From Cryptomeria japonica (taxonomy: Eukaryota > Streptophyta > Pinopsida > Cupressales > Cupressaceae), in NCBI RefSeq assembly GCF_030272615.1, contig NC_081405.1, forward strand, positions 25,498,272 through 25,562,271: a stretch of DNA of 64,000 bases. Reading direction: 5' to 3'. Of this stretch, positions 34,782 to 46,104 are shown in pieces. A program made the translations under genes and the position numbers. The notes below the pieces were generated by a model that saw nothing but the letters and a program-made list of their open reading frames with translations, did no database searches and was not told where the DNA came from. Numbering within the stretch: the first letter of the stretch is position 1; every line of letters starts with the position of its first letter.

Positions 34782-34829
34782 TCAACACAGTCTTTTCAAC
34801 AGCATTGGCTCATGAAAGGCGAAGAACAT
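34782..34829 (-). other. Upstream ORF in the kinesin leader
   Basis: ATG at 34829 opens a 15-codon frame (MFFAFHEPMLLKRLC) that stops at 34782, 29 bases before the main ATG. If transcription starts near 34895, as the TATA position suggests, this uORF is in the leader and could dampen translation. This is inferred from position only. Confidence 0.35.
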
Positions 34830-34846
34830 GATGAGATTCGAGAAGG

Positions 34847-34933
34847 AAGACGTTGGATGTACTCGCGACAAGAAAAAAATATAGACGTTGGGAAATTTTT
34901 GAACAGGGACCCTCAGCTATGATTTTTTATATA
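34847..34933 (-). promoter_or_regulatory. Candidate core promoter of the kinesin gene
   Basis: On the minus strand TATATAAAAAA (34933-34923) is a good TATA box about 170 bases before the main ATG. Two CCAACGTCT words (34892-34882, CCCAACGTCTA; 34857-34847, TCCAACGTCTT) match the mitosis-specific activator consensus YCYAACGGYYA at 10 and 9 of 11 positions. Such MSA elements drive G2/M expression of plant cytokinesis genes through three-repeat MYB factors. Both miss the second core G, so the call is tentative. Confidence 0.35.
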
Positions 34934-34939
34934 TTTTGA

Positions 34940-36060
34940 ATTTTAGATAGGGTGGAGTTATTTATCGCTGTGTTTTTTAAGTGATTAATGTCGTGTGATA
35001 TATGCAGTTTCATCTGTCTCTGTCTCCTCGTCATTAACGACATGTTTTATAAGCTCATGTGATCTTACGTGTAAGGTGCAGATTCATTCCGGAGAGCTTG
35101 GAGACCATTCACATTGCCTTTAACAATAGGGTTGACAGGGAATTTAACCTTCTTTGTGCAATTTTTTTAATTGATGACTAGCGTTGGATCTTTATATTAA
35201 AAGATTAAAATATAATAAATACATCGTTCATATAAAATTTATATTAAAAGATTAAAATATAATACATCATTCATATAAAAGCTAATGGAATGGAGTTACA
35301 ATCTGAAACGTTTAAGGTTCAAAGGTCAAAAGAGAGCAATCAAATTATTAGGTAGTCAAAAAAGGGAGGAATCACAATCCAACAAATGATATCAAATCTC
35401 TGGAAGGTCTAGGCCATTCGGAATGGGCTTCTAGTATGTGAGGATGTCATCTTGATCTTTGTTTTCAGTTAGTTGAGAAATAGCATGTATATGCAAGATG
35501 GCAAGATCCAAGTGAAAATATATTCCATTATTTGACCAATCATAATGATATCGTTGGGAGGTAGAGTGTTGTTTACTAGACAAAGGAGTTTGTTCACCCA
35601 CACTGTTAGGGTTGTGGAGGGTGACCTCTCCTAGTGTTGTGATTATGAACTCATTGACATCCACATGGTTGAGAGGCATGTACCATGGTGGAGAAGCATT
35701 CTTATTGGGTAGGTTAGGGGAGCATTAGCCTAATGTTCAATTAATGTCTACAAATGAATAATCTCCAAGGCCACCTTATATGCTTGGACTTGAATTCATA
35801 TCATAACATTAAAACATATAATGACTTTAGCATATATTGAAAAGTGTTTATCTATGGACAAACCAACAAAGAAAGCATTGTAACAATGTTTATCTTTTTC
35901 CAAATTGAAAATAGTATCTTCATTCAATTTTTTGCCTCTTTGGAGATGCAAGGTTCAAACAATTTAGGTTGCTTTGGTTGAGCCCGTTATACAATTTTTT
36001 TGTTTGTTGTTTAACTTGTAAAAGAAAATAGTTTTCCTTAAATGTGATTAGGCATGAGTT
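34940..36060. other. Upstream flank of the kinesin gene, no gene recognised
   Basis: AT-rich sequence that may include promoter elements. A ~45 bp tandem repeat TTATATTAAAAGATTAAAAT lies at 35191-35282. Short open stretches such as 35431-35679 show no family signature. Confidence 0.4.
35191..35282. repeat. Two-copy ~45 bp tandem repeat
   Basis: TTTATATTAAAAGATTAAAA is repeated, each copy followed by TATAATA...ACATC-TTCATATAAAA. Confidence 0.85.
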
Positions 36061-36408
36061 TTTCACACTCTCAAGTTAATGTTGAACACACCTTAGGATT
36101 GAGAGAGGGGGGCAAGAGGGCAGCAGAGGGGTCGGTGAATCAGTTCGGACCTTACAATATTTAACCTTGAACTTTATCTTTCCAAAACATTGTCAACTTA
36201 TCTTTAACTTTATTAGCAACAATGAAAAATAGATCAATGAAACACAATGCATAAGAGAACACCAGATTTACGTGGAAAATCCAAACAAGGAAAAACAAAA
36301 ATAGATCAATGAAACACAATGCATACGAGAACACTAGATTTACGTGAAAAATCCAAATAGGGAAAAACCACAGTGAGAGTCAACTCACAATATATATGAA
36401 ATGATTAC
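36061..36408. repeat. Degenerate LTR-type sequence T, left part
   Basis: Contains the GAGAGGGGGG...GGTGAATCAG word shared by several LTRs in this window and a GGAAAAACCACAGTGAGAG motif. A 73 bp tandem duplication (about 36224-36370) starts ATAGATCAATGAAACACAATGC. It continues at 37167 after the solo LTR insertion. Confidence 0.5.
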
Positions 36409-37166
36409 TGTAAACACCTAAAATTGTCCAGTCTAATTAAATAAATATCTATTTATTTAATTATTTTTAGCCTAATTCTTCTATTAATTAAATAAATCTT
36501 TATTTATTTAATTAATTCATTTATCCTCTTCTAGCCTTATTCCTCATTTAAGTAAATACATTTATTTAATTTAAATTATCCTTTTCCTAAATTAAATAAA
36601 TATCTTATTTATTTAATTGATCCCTACTTCTTCTATTAATTAAATAAATTTTTATTTATTTAATTAATTCATTATCCTTTTCTACCCATGACACATGTCA
36701 TTCATCTCTTAATTCCTACACTACCTAACCTCTCATTATTTTCTTATTTTCTCTACCTACCTTCTAATCATAGCCGACCATTTATCTTTTACACCTCTCA
36801 ATCTTATCCCTCCATTTCTTATAGTGTATTCTATATAAGGAGATGCTTCCTTCATTATTAATCCTAATGAAACATCCTAACATTTGAACTTTCATATGTG
36901 ATCAAGCCTACTTGCAACCACATTTTCATTCTTTGTTGAGCTCTTGTGCACACATAAAATCTGAGAGCAAATATATCAAGCAAGATCAATAGAGATTCAA
37001 ACTCTATTAGACATGTGATGGTATAATCTTTGTGATTTTATTTGATTTGCATTGTCTTAGGTAATCTTTATATGTTATGGTGGATCTTTGTTGTTGTTAG
37101 GCTAGGGTTTTTGTGGTTGAATTCATTTAGTCTTTCAATATTGTTATTCCACTTTCACCATAAACA
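36409..37166 (+). repeat. Solo LTR with target duplication ATTAC
   Basis: TGTAAACACC...CACCATAAACA, 758 bp, flanked on both sides by ATTAC (36404-36408 and 37167-37171). It contains alternating TTTATTTAATTAATT runs (36440-36670), a TATA box CTATATAAGG near 36831, and no internal domain. The perfect 5 bp duplication and TG...CA ends show an LTR retrotransposon that has recombined away its interior. It is probably gypsy-type, which is a guess. Confidence 0.85.
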
Positions 37167-37440
37167 ATTACAAATTTGGTTTAGGCTTACTACCAAGGAA
37201 ACACAGTGCCACTTAGAAGACTTAAAAGCTAAGATGCACTATCTTAGGGCAACATACACAAGGACTTGTAGGCTAAAGCTCACTGCTTTAGGGCAAGATA
37301 CAAATATTTGTAGAGTAAAGATTACTTCTCTAAGGTAAGATACAACATCACAACATTTGAATCAACAAGATAAAGTCTTCTCCAAATATGAATCTGCACT
37401 TAAACTACTGTCACAAGTAACCAATTCCAACGACAATCAC
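37167..37440. repeat. Degenerate LTR-type sequence T, right part
   Basis: Continues the sequence interrupted at 36408 (ATGATTAC / ATTACAAATTTGG). It holds a ~50 bp repeat in three loose copies (TTAGGGCAACATACA, TTTAGGGCAAGATACAAA, TCTAAGGTAAGATACAA; 37190-37345). Confidence 0.45.
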
Positions 37441-38145
37441 TACCTTTCAAGAACACAAATGAACACTGAGAGGGGGAGTGAATCAGTGTATTTAAAAAAA
37501 ATTTAATTGTATGTGCTATTACTACTACTACAAATTAATTGAGAACACACACACACAAGAGCACATAACATAAGACTAGATGTATGAGGAAAACCCAATT
37601 TGGGAAAAATCCTCGATGAGAATAGTTGTTGGAGTCTACTGCTCCAATCCAGCCTCACAATAAATAACAGTTTACAATATGTTTTAGAGATAACTCAATG
37701 ATGAAAGAATAGTACCAAATTGGTATTGAGAGGGGGGGGGGGTGAATCAGTACAGACAAAAACACACTCTTAGACCGATTTGTCAACAGACATGGTGCAT
37801 TGACAAACAAACAGTAACACAGGTCTTAAAACAGAGTACAACCGACAAAAACCCAGAATAACTAAGACAAGCATAAACTGGTTAATACCTATCTTATCAT
37901 ATAGTCTAACACTTCATTTCCATTTCACCCTAATACATGAACAAGTAATCTACCATCAAAGATATACATATGAGCAACTAGATCAACAAGATTCACCGCT
38001 TGACAGAAAACAACAAAGCATCACATGAAGAAGACATCACACATGACACACATAATTTTCACATGGAAACCCAACAGGGAAAAACCACGGCGGGGATGAA
38101 TACCCACAAGCTTGTTTTTGAACTCTTTAGAAGTCTACTCTGTTA
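37441..38145. repeat. Nested LTR-type sequences U and V, left parts
   Basis: Two copies of the word GAGAGGGGG...TGAATCAG (37470-37490 and 37727-37748) mark two LTR-like units. U runs to about 37690 (CAGTTTACAATATGTTTTAG). V follows and carries CATGGAAACCCAACAGGGAAAAACC, homologous to the LTR of element X in the same orientation, so V is a minus-oriented LTR. V is interrupted at 38145 by element W and resumes at 44140. The exact V ends are uncertain. Confidence 0.5.
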
Positions 38146-39030
38146 TGTTGGGAAAAATGGTGTCTCAACCTTGCATTTATGTGAGGTTACTATTTATAGT
38201 AAGTTTTCATTTGAGCACGAAATGGTGCGAAACTCTCCTTGAAGCTTCTGGTTGGATAGATAAGCATTTCGGTAAAGTTGCGTCGCAAGGTCACAACTAG
38301 TTTTGAAGATATTAAAGTTTTCATCTTGGAGGGGTGCAATAAAATGTTTAAACTTAATTTTGGGGACTTTAGAGGCTCCGAAACGCCCTGAAAAGTGGCC
38401 GTAACTGGCGAAGCCTGTTACGAGGTGATAGAGCACTTCGCGAGCTTTCCGGCGCTTCAAACGGTTCGTCAATCGGACACTTGGTTCTCAAGTTATGGCC
38501 TCCGGAAGTTTGTACTCCTGAAATAGGAAAAATAATTTGTATCAGATACATAAATGAGCTGTAAAAGGGAGCGACATGTGTTGATGTGTGCTTTAACATG
38601 TCATAGAAGGGAGATAAGGTCGGCTACACCTTATTGGGTGGTTTTAGCCCATGGTTTTGTAATACCGTTTGATGGTTTCTTGTATTGTATCTCCTATTTA
38701 TGAGGTGTGTGAGATAGAGGTTGTGTGTAAGAGTCTTATGGCTATTGAGTTGCCTCTGAATCTCTGATTAGTGCTACTCCTGCGAAGAGCTTGCTCTGCA
38801 AGTATTTTGTAATCTGTTTTTGATTGCTGAATAAAATATTGAGCTGCTTTTGGAGGGTGGGGTTTTTCTCCCGAAAGGGTTTTCCTCACGTAAATCATTG
38901 TGTTGTGGTATGAATGCTATTATATCTATTTCTATTTTCTGTAACTGTTGTAATGATCTGAAAAAGTTTTGCATTACCCTCCTCTCAAGGTTAGTGTAGG
39001 AAGTTGTTTCCGCTACTTAACTTCCTTACA
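38146..39030 (+). repeat. 5' LTR of W
   Basis: TGTTGGGAAAAATGG...CTTCCTTACA, 885 bp. Differences from the 3' LTR are single bases, mostly transitions. Confidence 0.95.
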
Positions 39031-39032
39031 AG

Positions 39033-39049
39033 TGGTATCAGAGCCTGAT
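39033..39049 (+). promoter_or_regulatory. Primer-binding site of W
   Basis: TGGTATCAGAGCCTGAT two bases after the LTR, the standard initiator Met tRNA site of plant copia elements. Confidence 0.92.
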
Positions 39050-39154
39050 CACCTTTGGTTTCAATTGTGGGCAGTTGGGTTTTTTGAACTAATCCAGATT
39101 TGAGTGGGAGCTTGTGCAGAAGACACTTTTTGATCTTGTTGCAGGAATTTTCAG

Positions 39155-42100
39155 ATGGCGAGTTCGTCAGGGAGAATAGAGGTGGAGAAATTTAATGGAA
39201 GTAATTTTGAGATGTGGAAGCTGAAGATGGAAGATCTGCTAATAGATCGAGATCTTTGGGATGCTGTTGATGCGAATGTCCAAAGACCCTCAGATCCTAC
39301 TGCAGCAGCTCAGTATGATGTTATGGACCGAAATGCCAAGGGTCTAATCAGACTGTGCCTGGCAGACTCTGTTCTAATCAATGTCCATGAAGAAAACTCT
39401 GCAAAGAAGCTATGGACTAAGCTTGGTGAGATGTATCAAGTGAAATCTTTATTAAATCAAATTTTCTTAAGAAAGAAATTGTATTCCTTGAAAATGGAAG
39501 AGGGTGGACGAATTGCAGACCACCTAGAAGCATTCAATATGATTGTGGCTCAATTAGTATCCGTCAGTGTTAAGATGGATGAGGAGGAGAAATGTCAGAT
39601 CTTGCTTTGTTCTTTGCCTGATTCGTGGGATTCTCTTGTTATGGCTATCGGTAGTACTTCTGTTGTTTTGAAATCTGAAGACGTGGTGGGTGCCCTACTC
39701 AGTGAAGAGATGCGAAGGAAGGTATCCATCAGTTCAAAGGAAGCCCTAACCGTTCGTGGAAGACCTAAGGAGAAAGGCAAGAAGAATGAGAAGCGCGGCA
39801 AGTCCAAATCCAAAGGGAGATCGAAATCTCCTGGAAAGTCCAAAGTCATTTGCTGGAATTGCGGTAAACCGGGTCACATCCGTAAGGACTACAAAGAAGA
39901 AAAGAAGAAGAAAAAGAAAAAGTTCGATTCTGATTCTGAGTCCGACAAGGAAGATGGCGATGCATTTATTGCGGCTTTGGCGACTCATGCAGGTAATGAT
40001 GCCTGGCTAATTGACTCAGGTGCATCTTTTCATATGACTTCCAATAGAGATTGGTTTTCTGAATATGAAGGATTTAATGGAGGTAAGGTGTACTTGGGTG
40101 ATGATTCACAACTAGACATTGTTGGTCGAGGTCAAGTTAGAATCAGGTTTTCTGATGGTAGAATAAAAAGGATTAATGGTGTGCTGCATATCCCTGGATT
40201 AAAATGAAACCTGTTATCTATGAGCAAACTGATAGATGCAGGTGTGCAGGTGGTCTTTTCTGAAGCAAGATGTAAGATGATTAAGGGTGCTATGGTAGTT
40301 GCTAGAGGTGTCAGGTTTGGCACTTTGTATAAGCTTGAAGCATACACTGTTGAATGTAATAGCACTTCTGTAAAAAGCAAATTTGCGGATACTTCACTAG
40401 AAGATTTGAAGGTTTCACCTTCAGCAGATGGAAATGGTTTTTGGGTACCTAAGGGTGCTCTTTCGTCTGAAGCAAAGTTACCTGCAGAGAAGACTATGCT
40501 ATGGCACCAGAGACTTGGCCACATTGGAGAAAAGGGTCTAAGGACCTTGAAAAATAAAAATCTTGTTGAAGGTTTGAATGATTGTAATCTTGACTTTGAT
40601 TTCTGTGAGCATTGCATTTATGGAAAACAAAACTGCGTTCAGTTTTACTCGAGTTCTCATAAAACTTGTGGTGTTTTGGATCTTATCCATTCTGATGTGT
40701 TTGGTCCAGTAGATGTCTCTTCGATTGGAAAATCCACATATTATGTTTCATTTATTGATGATTTTAGTAGAAGGACATCGGTTTATTTTCTAAAGAGTAA
40801 ATCTGAAGTTTTTAGTCGTTTTAAAGAATTTAAAGCAATGGTTGAGTTGCAGACTGGAAAGAAAATAAAATGTTTGAGAACTGATAATGGCGGTGAGTTT
40901 TGCTCTAATGATTTTGATAGATTCTGTAAAGACTATGGAATTAACAGGCATAAGACAACTCTGTATTCTCCACAGCAGAATGGAGTTGCAGAAAGAATGA
41001 ACGGGACACTGATGGAGAAGGCTAGGAGTATGTTGAGTGGTGCTAGTCTCGAACAAAAGTTTTGGGCTGAAGCTGTTGCCACTGCTTGCTACCTGATTAA
41101 CAGGTCTCCTACATCAGCTCTTGTTGATAAAACGCCTATGGAAGCATGGTCAGGTCACAAGCCTTCATTGAGACATCTTAGAGTTTTTGGTTGCGAGGCA
41201 TATGCACATGTGCCAAAGGAGAAGCGAACAAAGTTGGAGAACAAGGCTGTGAAATGTATCTTCATCGGGTATAGTTATGGTGTGAAAGGATACATGCTTT
41301 GGGACCCTGTTGCACAAAAGGTAATCCACAGTAGAAGTGTTATTTTTAGAGAAATTAAGTCTCCTTCTGTTACACTGCAGCCAGAACAGACTAAAAAGGA
41401 AGATGTGATTCAACTTCCTTCTACACCTGAAAGAGTTGAATCAAGACCCCTAGATAGGCAAGAATTTGAGGAGAGCTCGTCTAGCTCTGAATCTTCAGAA
41501 GAAGAGGAAGAACCTCCAACTCAGCTTGTTCGAAGGTCTACAAGACATAGACAACCACCTGAAAGGTATTCACCTGATGATTGGAGATGTATTTTTGCTC
41601 TGAATACTAGTGTGGATGAACTGAAATCTGTAGAAGAGGCATTAGGTATGAATGATGCAGAATCCTGGAAGATTGCTATGGAGGAAGAAATGGCAGCTTT
41701 GAAAAAGAATGATACATGGGATCTTGTACCATTGCCTGAATGACGAAAACCTGTTGGTTGTAAATGGGTGTTCAAGAAAAAGATTGGTTCAGATGGAAGC
41801 ATTGAGAAGTATAAAGCAAGGTTGGTTGCAAAAGGCTACTCTCAGGTTGAGGGTGTTGATTACGGTGAGATATTTTCTCTTGTTGCAAAAATGACGTCCA
41901 TTAGATTTTTGCTTTCTATTGCTACTGCTTATGATTTAGAGGTTGAGCAAATGGATGTGAAAATTGCTTTCCTTCATGGTGATTTGGAGGAAGATATTTA
42001 TATGACACAGCCGGAGCACTATGTGGTGAAAGGCAAAAGTAATTTGGTCTGTAAATTGAAGAAATCTTTGTATGGCCTCAAACAAAGTCCCAGGATGTGG

Positions 42101-43198
42101 TACCAGAAATTTGATACATATGTGTTGAGTTTGGGATTTGAACGTTCTAAATCAGATCACTGTGTTTATTATAAATCTTATGGTGATCATTTCTTATTCA
42201 TTGCATTGTATGTTGATGATATGTTATTCATTGGTAAAGGGAAAGGTATGATTTCAGAACTGAAGTCTCAGCTCGCTGCTAAATTTGAAATGAAAGATCT
42301 TGGTGCAGCAAAGCACATTCTTGGGATGGAAATTAGAAGAGATAGGGTGAACAGAAAGCTATGGCTAGGCCAGAGTAAGTATGTGAATTCAGTGTTACAG
42401 AGGTTCAACATGCAGAATTGTAGACCATTGAGTGTTCCTTTTACAGTTGGAATGAAACTATCTGTTTCAGATTGTCCTACATCCCCATTGGAGATGGAAG
42501 ACATGAGCAAAGTGCCTTACCAGAGTGCGGTTGGAAGCTTGATGTATGCTATGGTCTGTACTAGACCAGACATTGCCCAAGCAGTGGGAGTACTTTCTAG
42601 ATATATGTCTAATCTTGGTAGGGTTCATTAGGATGCAGTCAAAAGAGTCTTCAGATATTTGAAGGGTACTTCAGAGTATTCTTTGTGTTATCATGGTAAT
42701 TCAGTTTGAGACATGAATTCCCTTGATATCCATGGTTATGTGGATTCAGATTGGGTAGGTGATATTGATAGCAGAAGATCCACCAGTGCTTATGTGTTTA
42801 CTTTGTTTGGTGGTGCAATTAGTTGGATGAGTAAGCGACAGGCTGTGGTTGCTTTATCCACTACTGAAGCAGAGTATATAGCAGCTACTCATGCTTGTAA
42901 AGAGGCCATTTGGCTTAAGAGACTGTGTTCGGATATTGGAATAAAACAAAGTACAGTGACAGTTTACTGTGACAGTCAGAGTGCAATTAGCCTAGCTAAG
43001 AACTCGACATTTCATGCCCGGACCAAACATATTGATGTTCAGTATCATTTTGTTAGAGATATGGTCGAAGATGGTAGGGTGAAGCTGGTTAAGGTGGACA
43101 CTTTGATGAATGTTGCAGATGCTTTAACTAAGGCTGTGAGCACAGAGAAGATCAGATGGTGTTCAGAGTCTATGGGCCTTATGGCCCCTAGCAATTGA
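39155..43198 (+). pseudogene. Copia gag-pol polyprotein of W, four in-frame stops
   Basis: A single frame starts at ATG 39155 (MASSSGRIEVEKFNGSNF). Gag core is at about residues 1-190. The zinc knuckle CWNCGKPGHIRKDY has Tyr for its last Cys. The protease follows with LIDSGASFHM, then pre-integrase (LWHQRLGHIGEKG, CEHCIYGKQ). The integrase triad is HSDVFGP / RTDNGGEF / VAERMN. RT carries LYVDDMLF, and RNase H shows [10 protein letters not shown] and [13 protein letters not shown]. Stops are TGA 40205-40207, TGA 41741-41743, TAG 42629-42631 and TGA 42707-42709. No frameshift was found, so decay is by point mutation only. All catalytic residues except the knuckle Cys look intact. Confidence 0.93.
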
Positions 43199-43241
43199 TT
43201 CATTGTGTTGACATTCCCTTTCGCTCATGCAAGGTGTTCGA

Positions 43242-43254
43242 CAAGTGGGAGATT
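43242..43254 (+). promoter_or_regulatory. Polypurine tract of W
   Basis: CAAGTGGGAGATT directly before the 3' LTR. The same tract type is seen at element A. Confidence 0.85.
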
Positions 43255-44139
43255 TGTTGGGAAAAATGGTGTCTCAACCTTGCATTTATGTGAGGTTACT
43301 ATTTATAGTAAGTTTTCATTTGAGCACGAAATGGTGCAAAACTCTCCCTGAAGCTTCTGGTTGGCTAGATAAGCATTTCGGTAAAGTTGCGTCGCAAGGT
43401 CACAGCTAGTTTTGAAGATATTAAAGTTTTCATCCTGGAGGGGTGCAATAAAATGTTTAAACTTAATTTTGGGGACTTTAGAGGCTCCGAAACGCCCTGA
43501 AAAGTGGCCGTAATTGGCAAAGCCTGTTACGAGGTGATAGAGCACTTCGCGAGCTTTCCGGCGCTTCAAACGGTTCGTCAATCGGACACCCGGTTCTCAA
43601 GTTATGGCCTCCGGAAGTTTGTACTCCTGAAATAGGAAAAATAATTTGTATCGGATACATAAATGAGCTGTAAAAGGGAGCGACACGTGTTGATGTGTGC
43701 TTTAACATGTCATAGAAGGGAGATAAGGTCGGCTACACCTTATTGGGTGGTTTTAGCCCATGGTTTTGTAATACCGTTTGATGGTTTCTTGTATTGTATC
43801 TCCTATTTATGAGGTGTGTGAGATAGAGGTTGTGTGTAAGAGTCCTATGGCTATTGAGTTGCCTCTGAATCTCTGATTAGTGATACTCCTGCGAAGAGCT
43901 TGCTCTGCGAGTATTTTGTAATCTGTTTTTGATTGCTGAATAAAATATTGAGCTGCTTTTGGAGGGTGGGGTTTTTCTCCCGAAAGGGTTTTCCCCACGT
44001 AAATCATTGTGTTGTGGTATGAATGCTATTATATCTATTTCTATTTTCTGTAACTGTTGTAATGATCTGAAAAAGTTTTGCATTACTCTCCTCTCAAGGT
44101 TAGTGTAGGAAGTTGTTTCCGCTACTTAACTTCCTTACA
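43255..44139 (+). repeat. 3' LTR of W
   Basis: 885 bp partner of 38146-39030, with identical ends and length. Confidence 0.95.
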
Positions 44140-46104
44140 TGTTAGGAGCCTCGTCCGGTTAAAGACTGATACAATAGGTTATGTTAGGAACCGATCCTGT
44201 TAGGGATCACCCGGTTAAGGGATGGCAAGAACACCCAGTTAAAGGTTAAACCCTGTTAAAGGTTACCTTGTTAGAGGATTTCAAGAACTCAATTGTTTTG
44301 AGTCACCCTATTAAAGGATTTGCAACAAGCCGGTTAAAGCTACCCTGTAAAGGGATTTTCCAACCATTGAGGTGGTTAGAGATCAATAGGTATTACAATG
44401 ATCTGGTAACTTCACTCAATGCCAATGCAGACCCGCTTAAGCTCATCTTCACCTTCTGCACTTACACTCTGCAAGTATCACTCCTCTCCTTTTGGTCTAG
44501 CAAGAATCACGTATCCCTTCTCTTGGATACACACACACAACTTTTGCCAACAACCTCAGAAAGAATCACAACATCGACCTTATAGGAAAACAGATAGGTC
44601 GGTAGCATAAACCCTAAACCCTAAAACCTGTTATGTTAAGGAATTCAAACGGTTCAATCCTGACCGTTGAGCACACTGCATTAAAAGCAACAGTCTTGAT
44701 CCAATCTCCATCGTCCATTTTCCACCGATTTCATAGCGGCTGATAACCCATCATATTTTATCACCGTTTATAGACTTCGCACATTTCCGAGGTAGATAGG
44801 AACAATCTCCTTCATGCAAGATCCTTCACGCGCACAAGGCTTATGTGGCAACATGATCTGTTCTTTGTTACCATGCTAACTCATCACACAAAGTCACTGG
44901 TTGAGCCACACAGGTTTGAAGCACTTCAACCGGAAACCCTGAAGTTGAGACTACCAATCGATAGTCATACAACGCTTCCATGTGCCAGTTCCCATAACCA
45001 TATGCTGGTTCACCTTGAACAAACACACCGCTTCACTTTGGCACAAATGTTGGTTCACAGTGTTATACTAGTTCTCACATATACCGGTTCTCACCTCTTC
45101 AACATATTGACATCAATGACAACATACAATGTCGTTATGTCCTCATACCAGTTCACATAAGCCAACACAGTTTACAATATGTTTTAGGGCACCAACCCAA
45201 GGAGCACCAACTCAAGGAGAACCAACCCCTAGTTTTATGAGCATCAATGACAACATACAATGTCGTTATGTCCTCATACCGGTTCACATAAGCCAACACA
45301 ATTTACAATATGTTTTAGGGCACCAACCCAAGGAGCACCAACTCAAGGAGGAACCAACCCCTAGTTTTATGAGCACCTATTCAAAGGAGCACCTACCCCT
45401 GCTCTGAGCACCCACTCAGAGAAATTACAATAAGATTCAGGTTTACAATGATAAAGCTAGGTTACAAATGAATTTTGTAACACTACAAAATTCTCATATC
45501 TTGAGAATGACTCTCTTTGATTCTGAGGATTACACCCTATTAGTTCTCTACTAACAGTTCTATGTTCTTCTTCTCTATTCTATACTCTTTTGTCTTCTTT
45601 ACTTTGCGTCAACTTCACCTATCTCAGACTACTCTCTATCCTCAATCTTTTGTTGCTACAACAACCCTCACTACTATGTTTCTACAACTACTCACACTCT
45701 AACACACTTTGTCTATATCATTCTGCGGTGCACTTCACTTCAGCACATAACATCTCTCTCACTATCAACTTCAAGAGATGTCATTAGTTTCACTAATGTC
45801 TCTTTCTCATCTACTCCCAATGAATCATATCAGATTACTCTGCCCACTGTCAACTCTCTTTTTCAACAAGATCTTATTCTCTGTCTGTAGAATGATTTCG
45901 GATTGAATGCATACATTAAATGAATTTCATCTGTCTTTAGGTTGATCAGTACATAGATTACTAAACTTAGTAATCTCAACCTGCTCTTTAAGGATGCGGT
46001 CTGTAGTAGATTGGATTTCCCTCCTTGAATCGACCACCTACATTGAATGACCCTACTTTGCTTTCTTCTTTTTGGTCTATGTATTGCTTACCTTCTGCAT
46101 AAGG
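44140..46104. repeat. Nested LTR-type sequences V and U, right parts
   Basis: V resumes with the target duplication TGTTA and GTTAAAGG-type repeats (44150-44360). It ends near 45167, where the inverted reading starts TGTTGGCTTATGTGAAC, an LTR start like those of X and Y. After it the word CAGTTTACAATATGTTTTAG recurs, which also stands left of V (37665-37690). U then continues to the X LTR. A 131 bp tandem duplication lies at 45111-45373. No coding sequence was seen. Confidence 0.5.
45111..45373. repeat. 131 bp tandem duplication across the V/U boundary
   Basis: Units 45111-45241 and 45242-45373 start CATCAATGACAACATACAAT and end CCCTAGTTTTATGAG. They differ at a few positions and one extra G. 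Each includes the terminal ~57 bp of V and the adjoining U sequence, so the duplication happened after V inserted. Confidence 0.9.

Larger units (their letters stand above)
38146..44139 (+). mobile_element. Full-length Ty1/copia retrotransposon W (Tork/TNT1-like)
   Basis: 5994 bp with 885 bp LTRs at both ends (38146-39030, 43255-44139) that look about 98-99% identical. It has a primer site TGGTATCAGAGCC at 39033, a polypurine tract CAAGTGGGAGATT at 43242-43254, and a perfect target-site duplication TGTTA (38141-38145, 44140-44144). One reading frame of 1348 codons spans gag, protease, integrase, RT and RNase H. It is interrupted only by four stop codons. The insertion is recent and sits inside an older LTR (V). 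This copy cannot encode a full polyprotein, but its RNA structure is complete. Confidence 0.97.

Noticed and set aside
34753-34788. Longer kinesin start upstream of 34752
   Set aside because: The frame upstream begins with GTG, has no ATG, and is closed by a TGA near 34809.
38194-38974. Several open frames in W LTRs, repeated in the second LTR (43303-44083)
   Set aside because: They repeat only because the LTRs repeat; not genes.
44145-44360. GTTAAAGG-type repeats seen as a possible satellite
   Set aside because: Too irregular and confined to the V LTR-type sequence.
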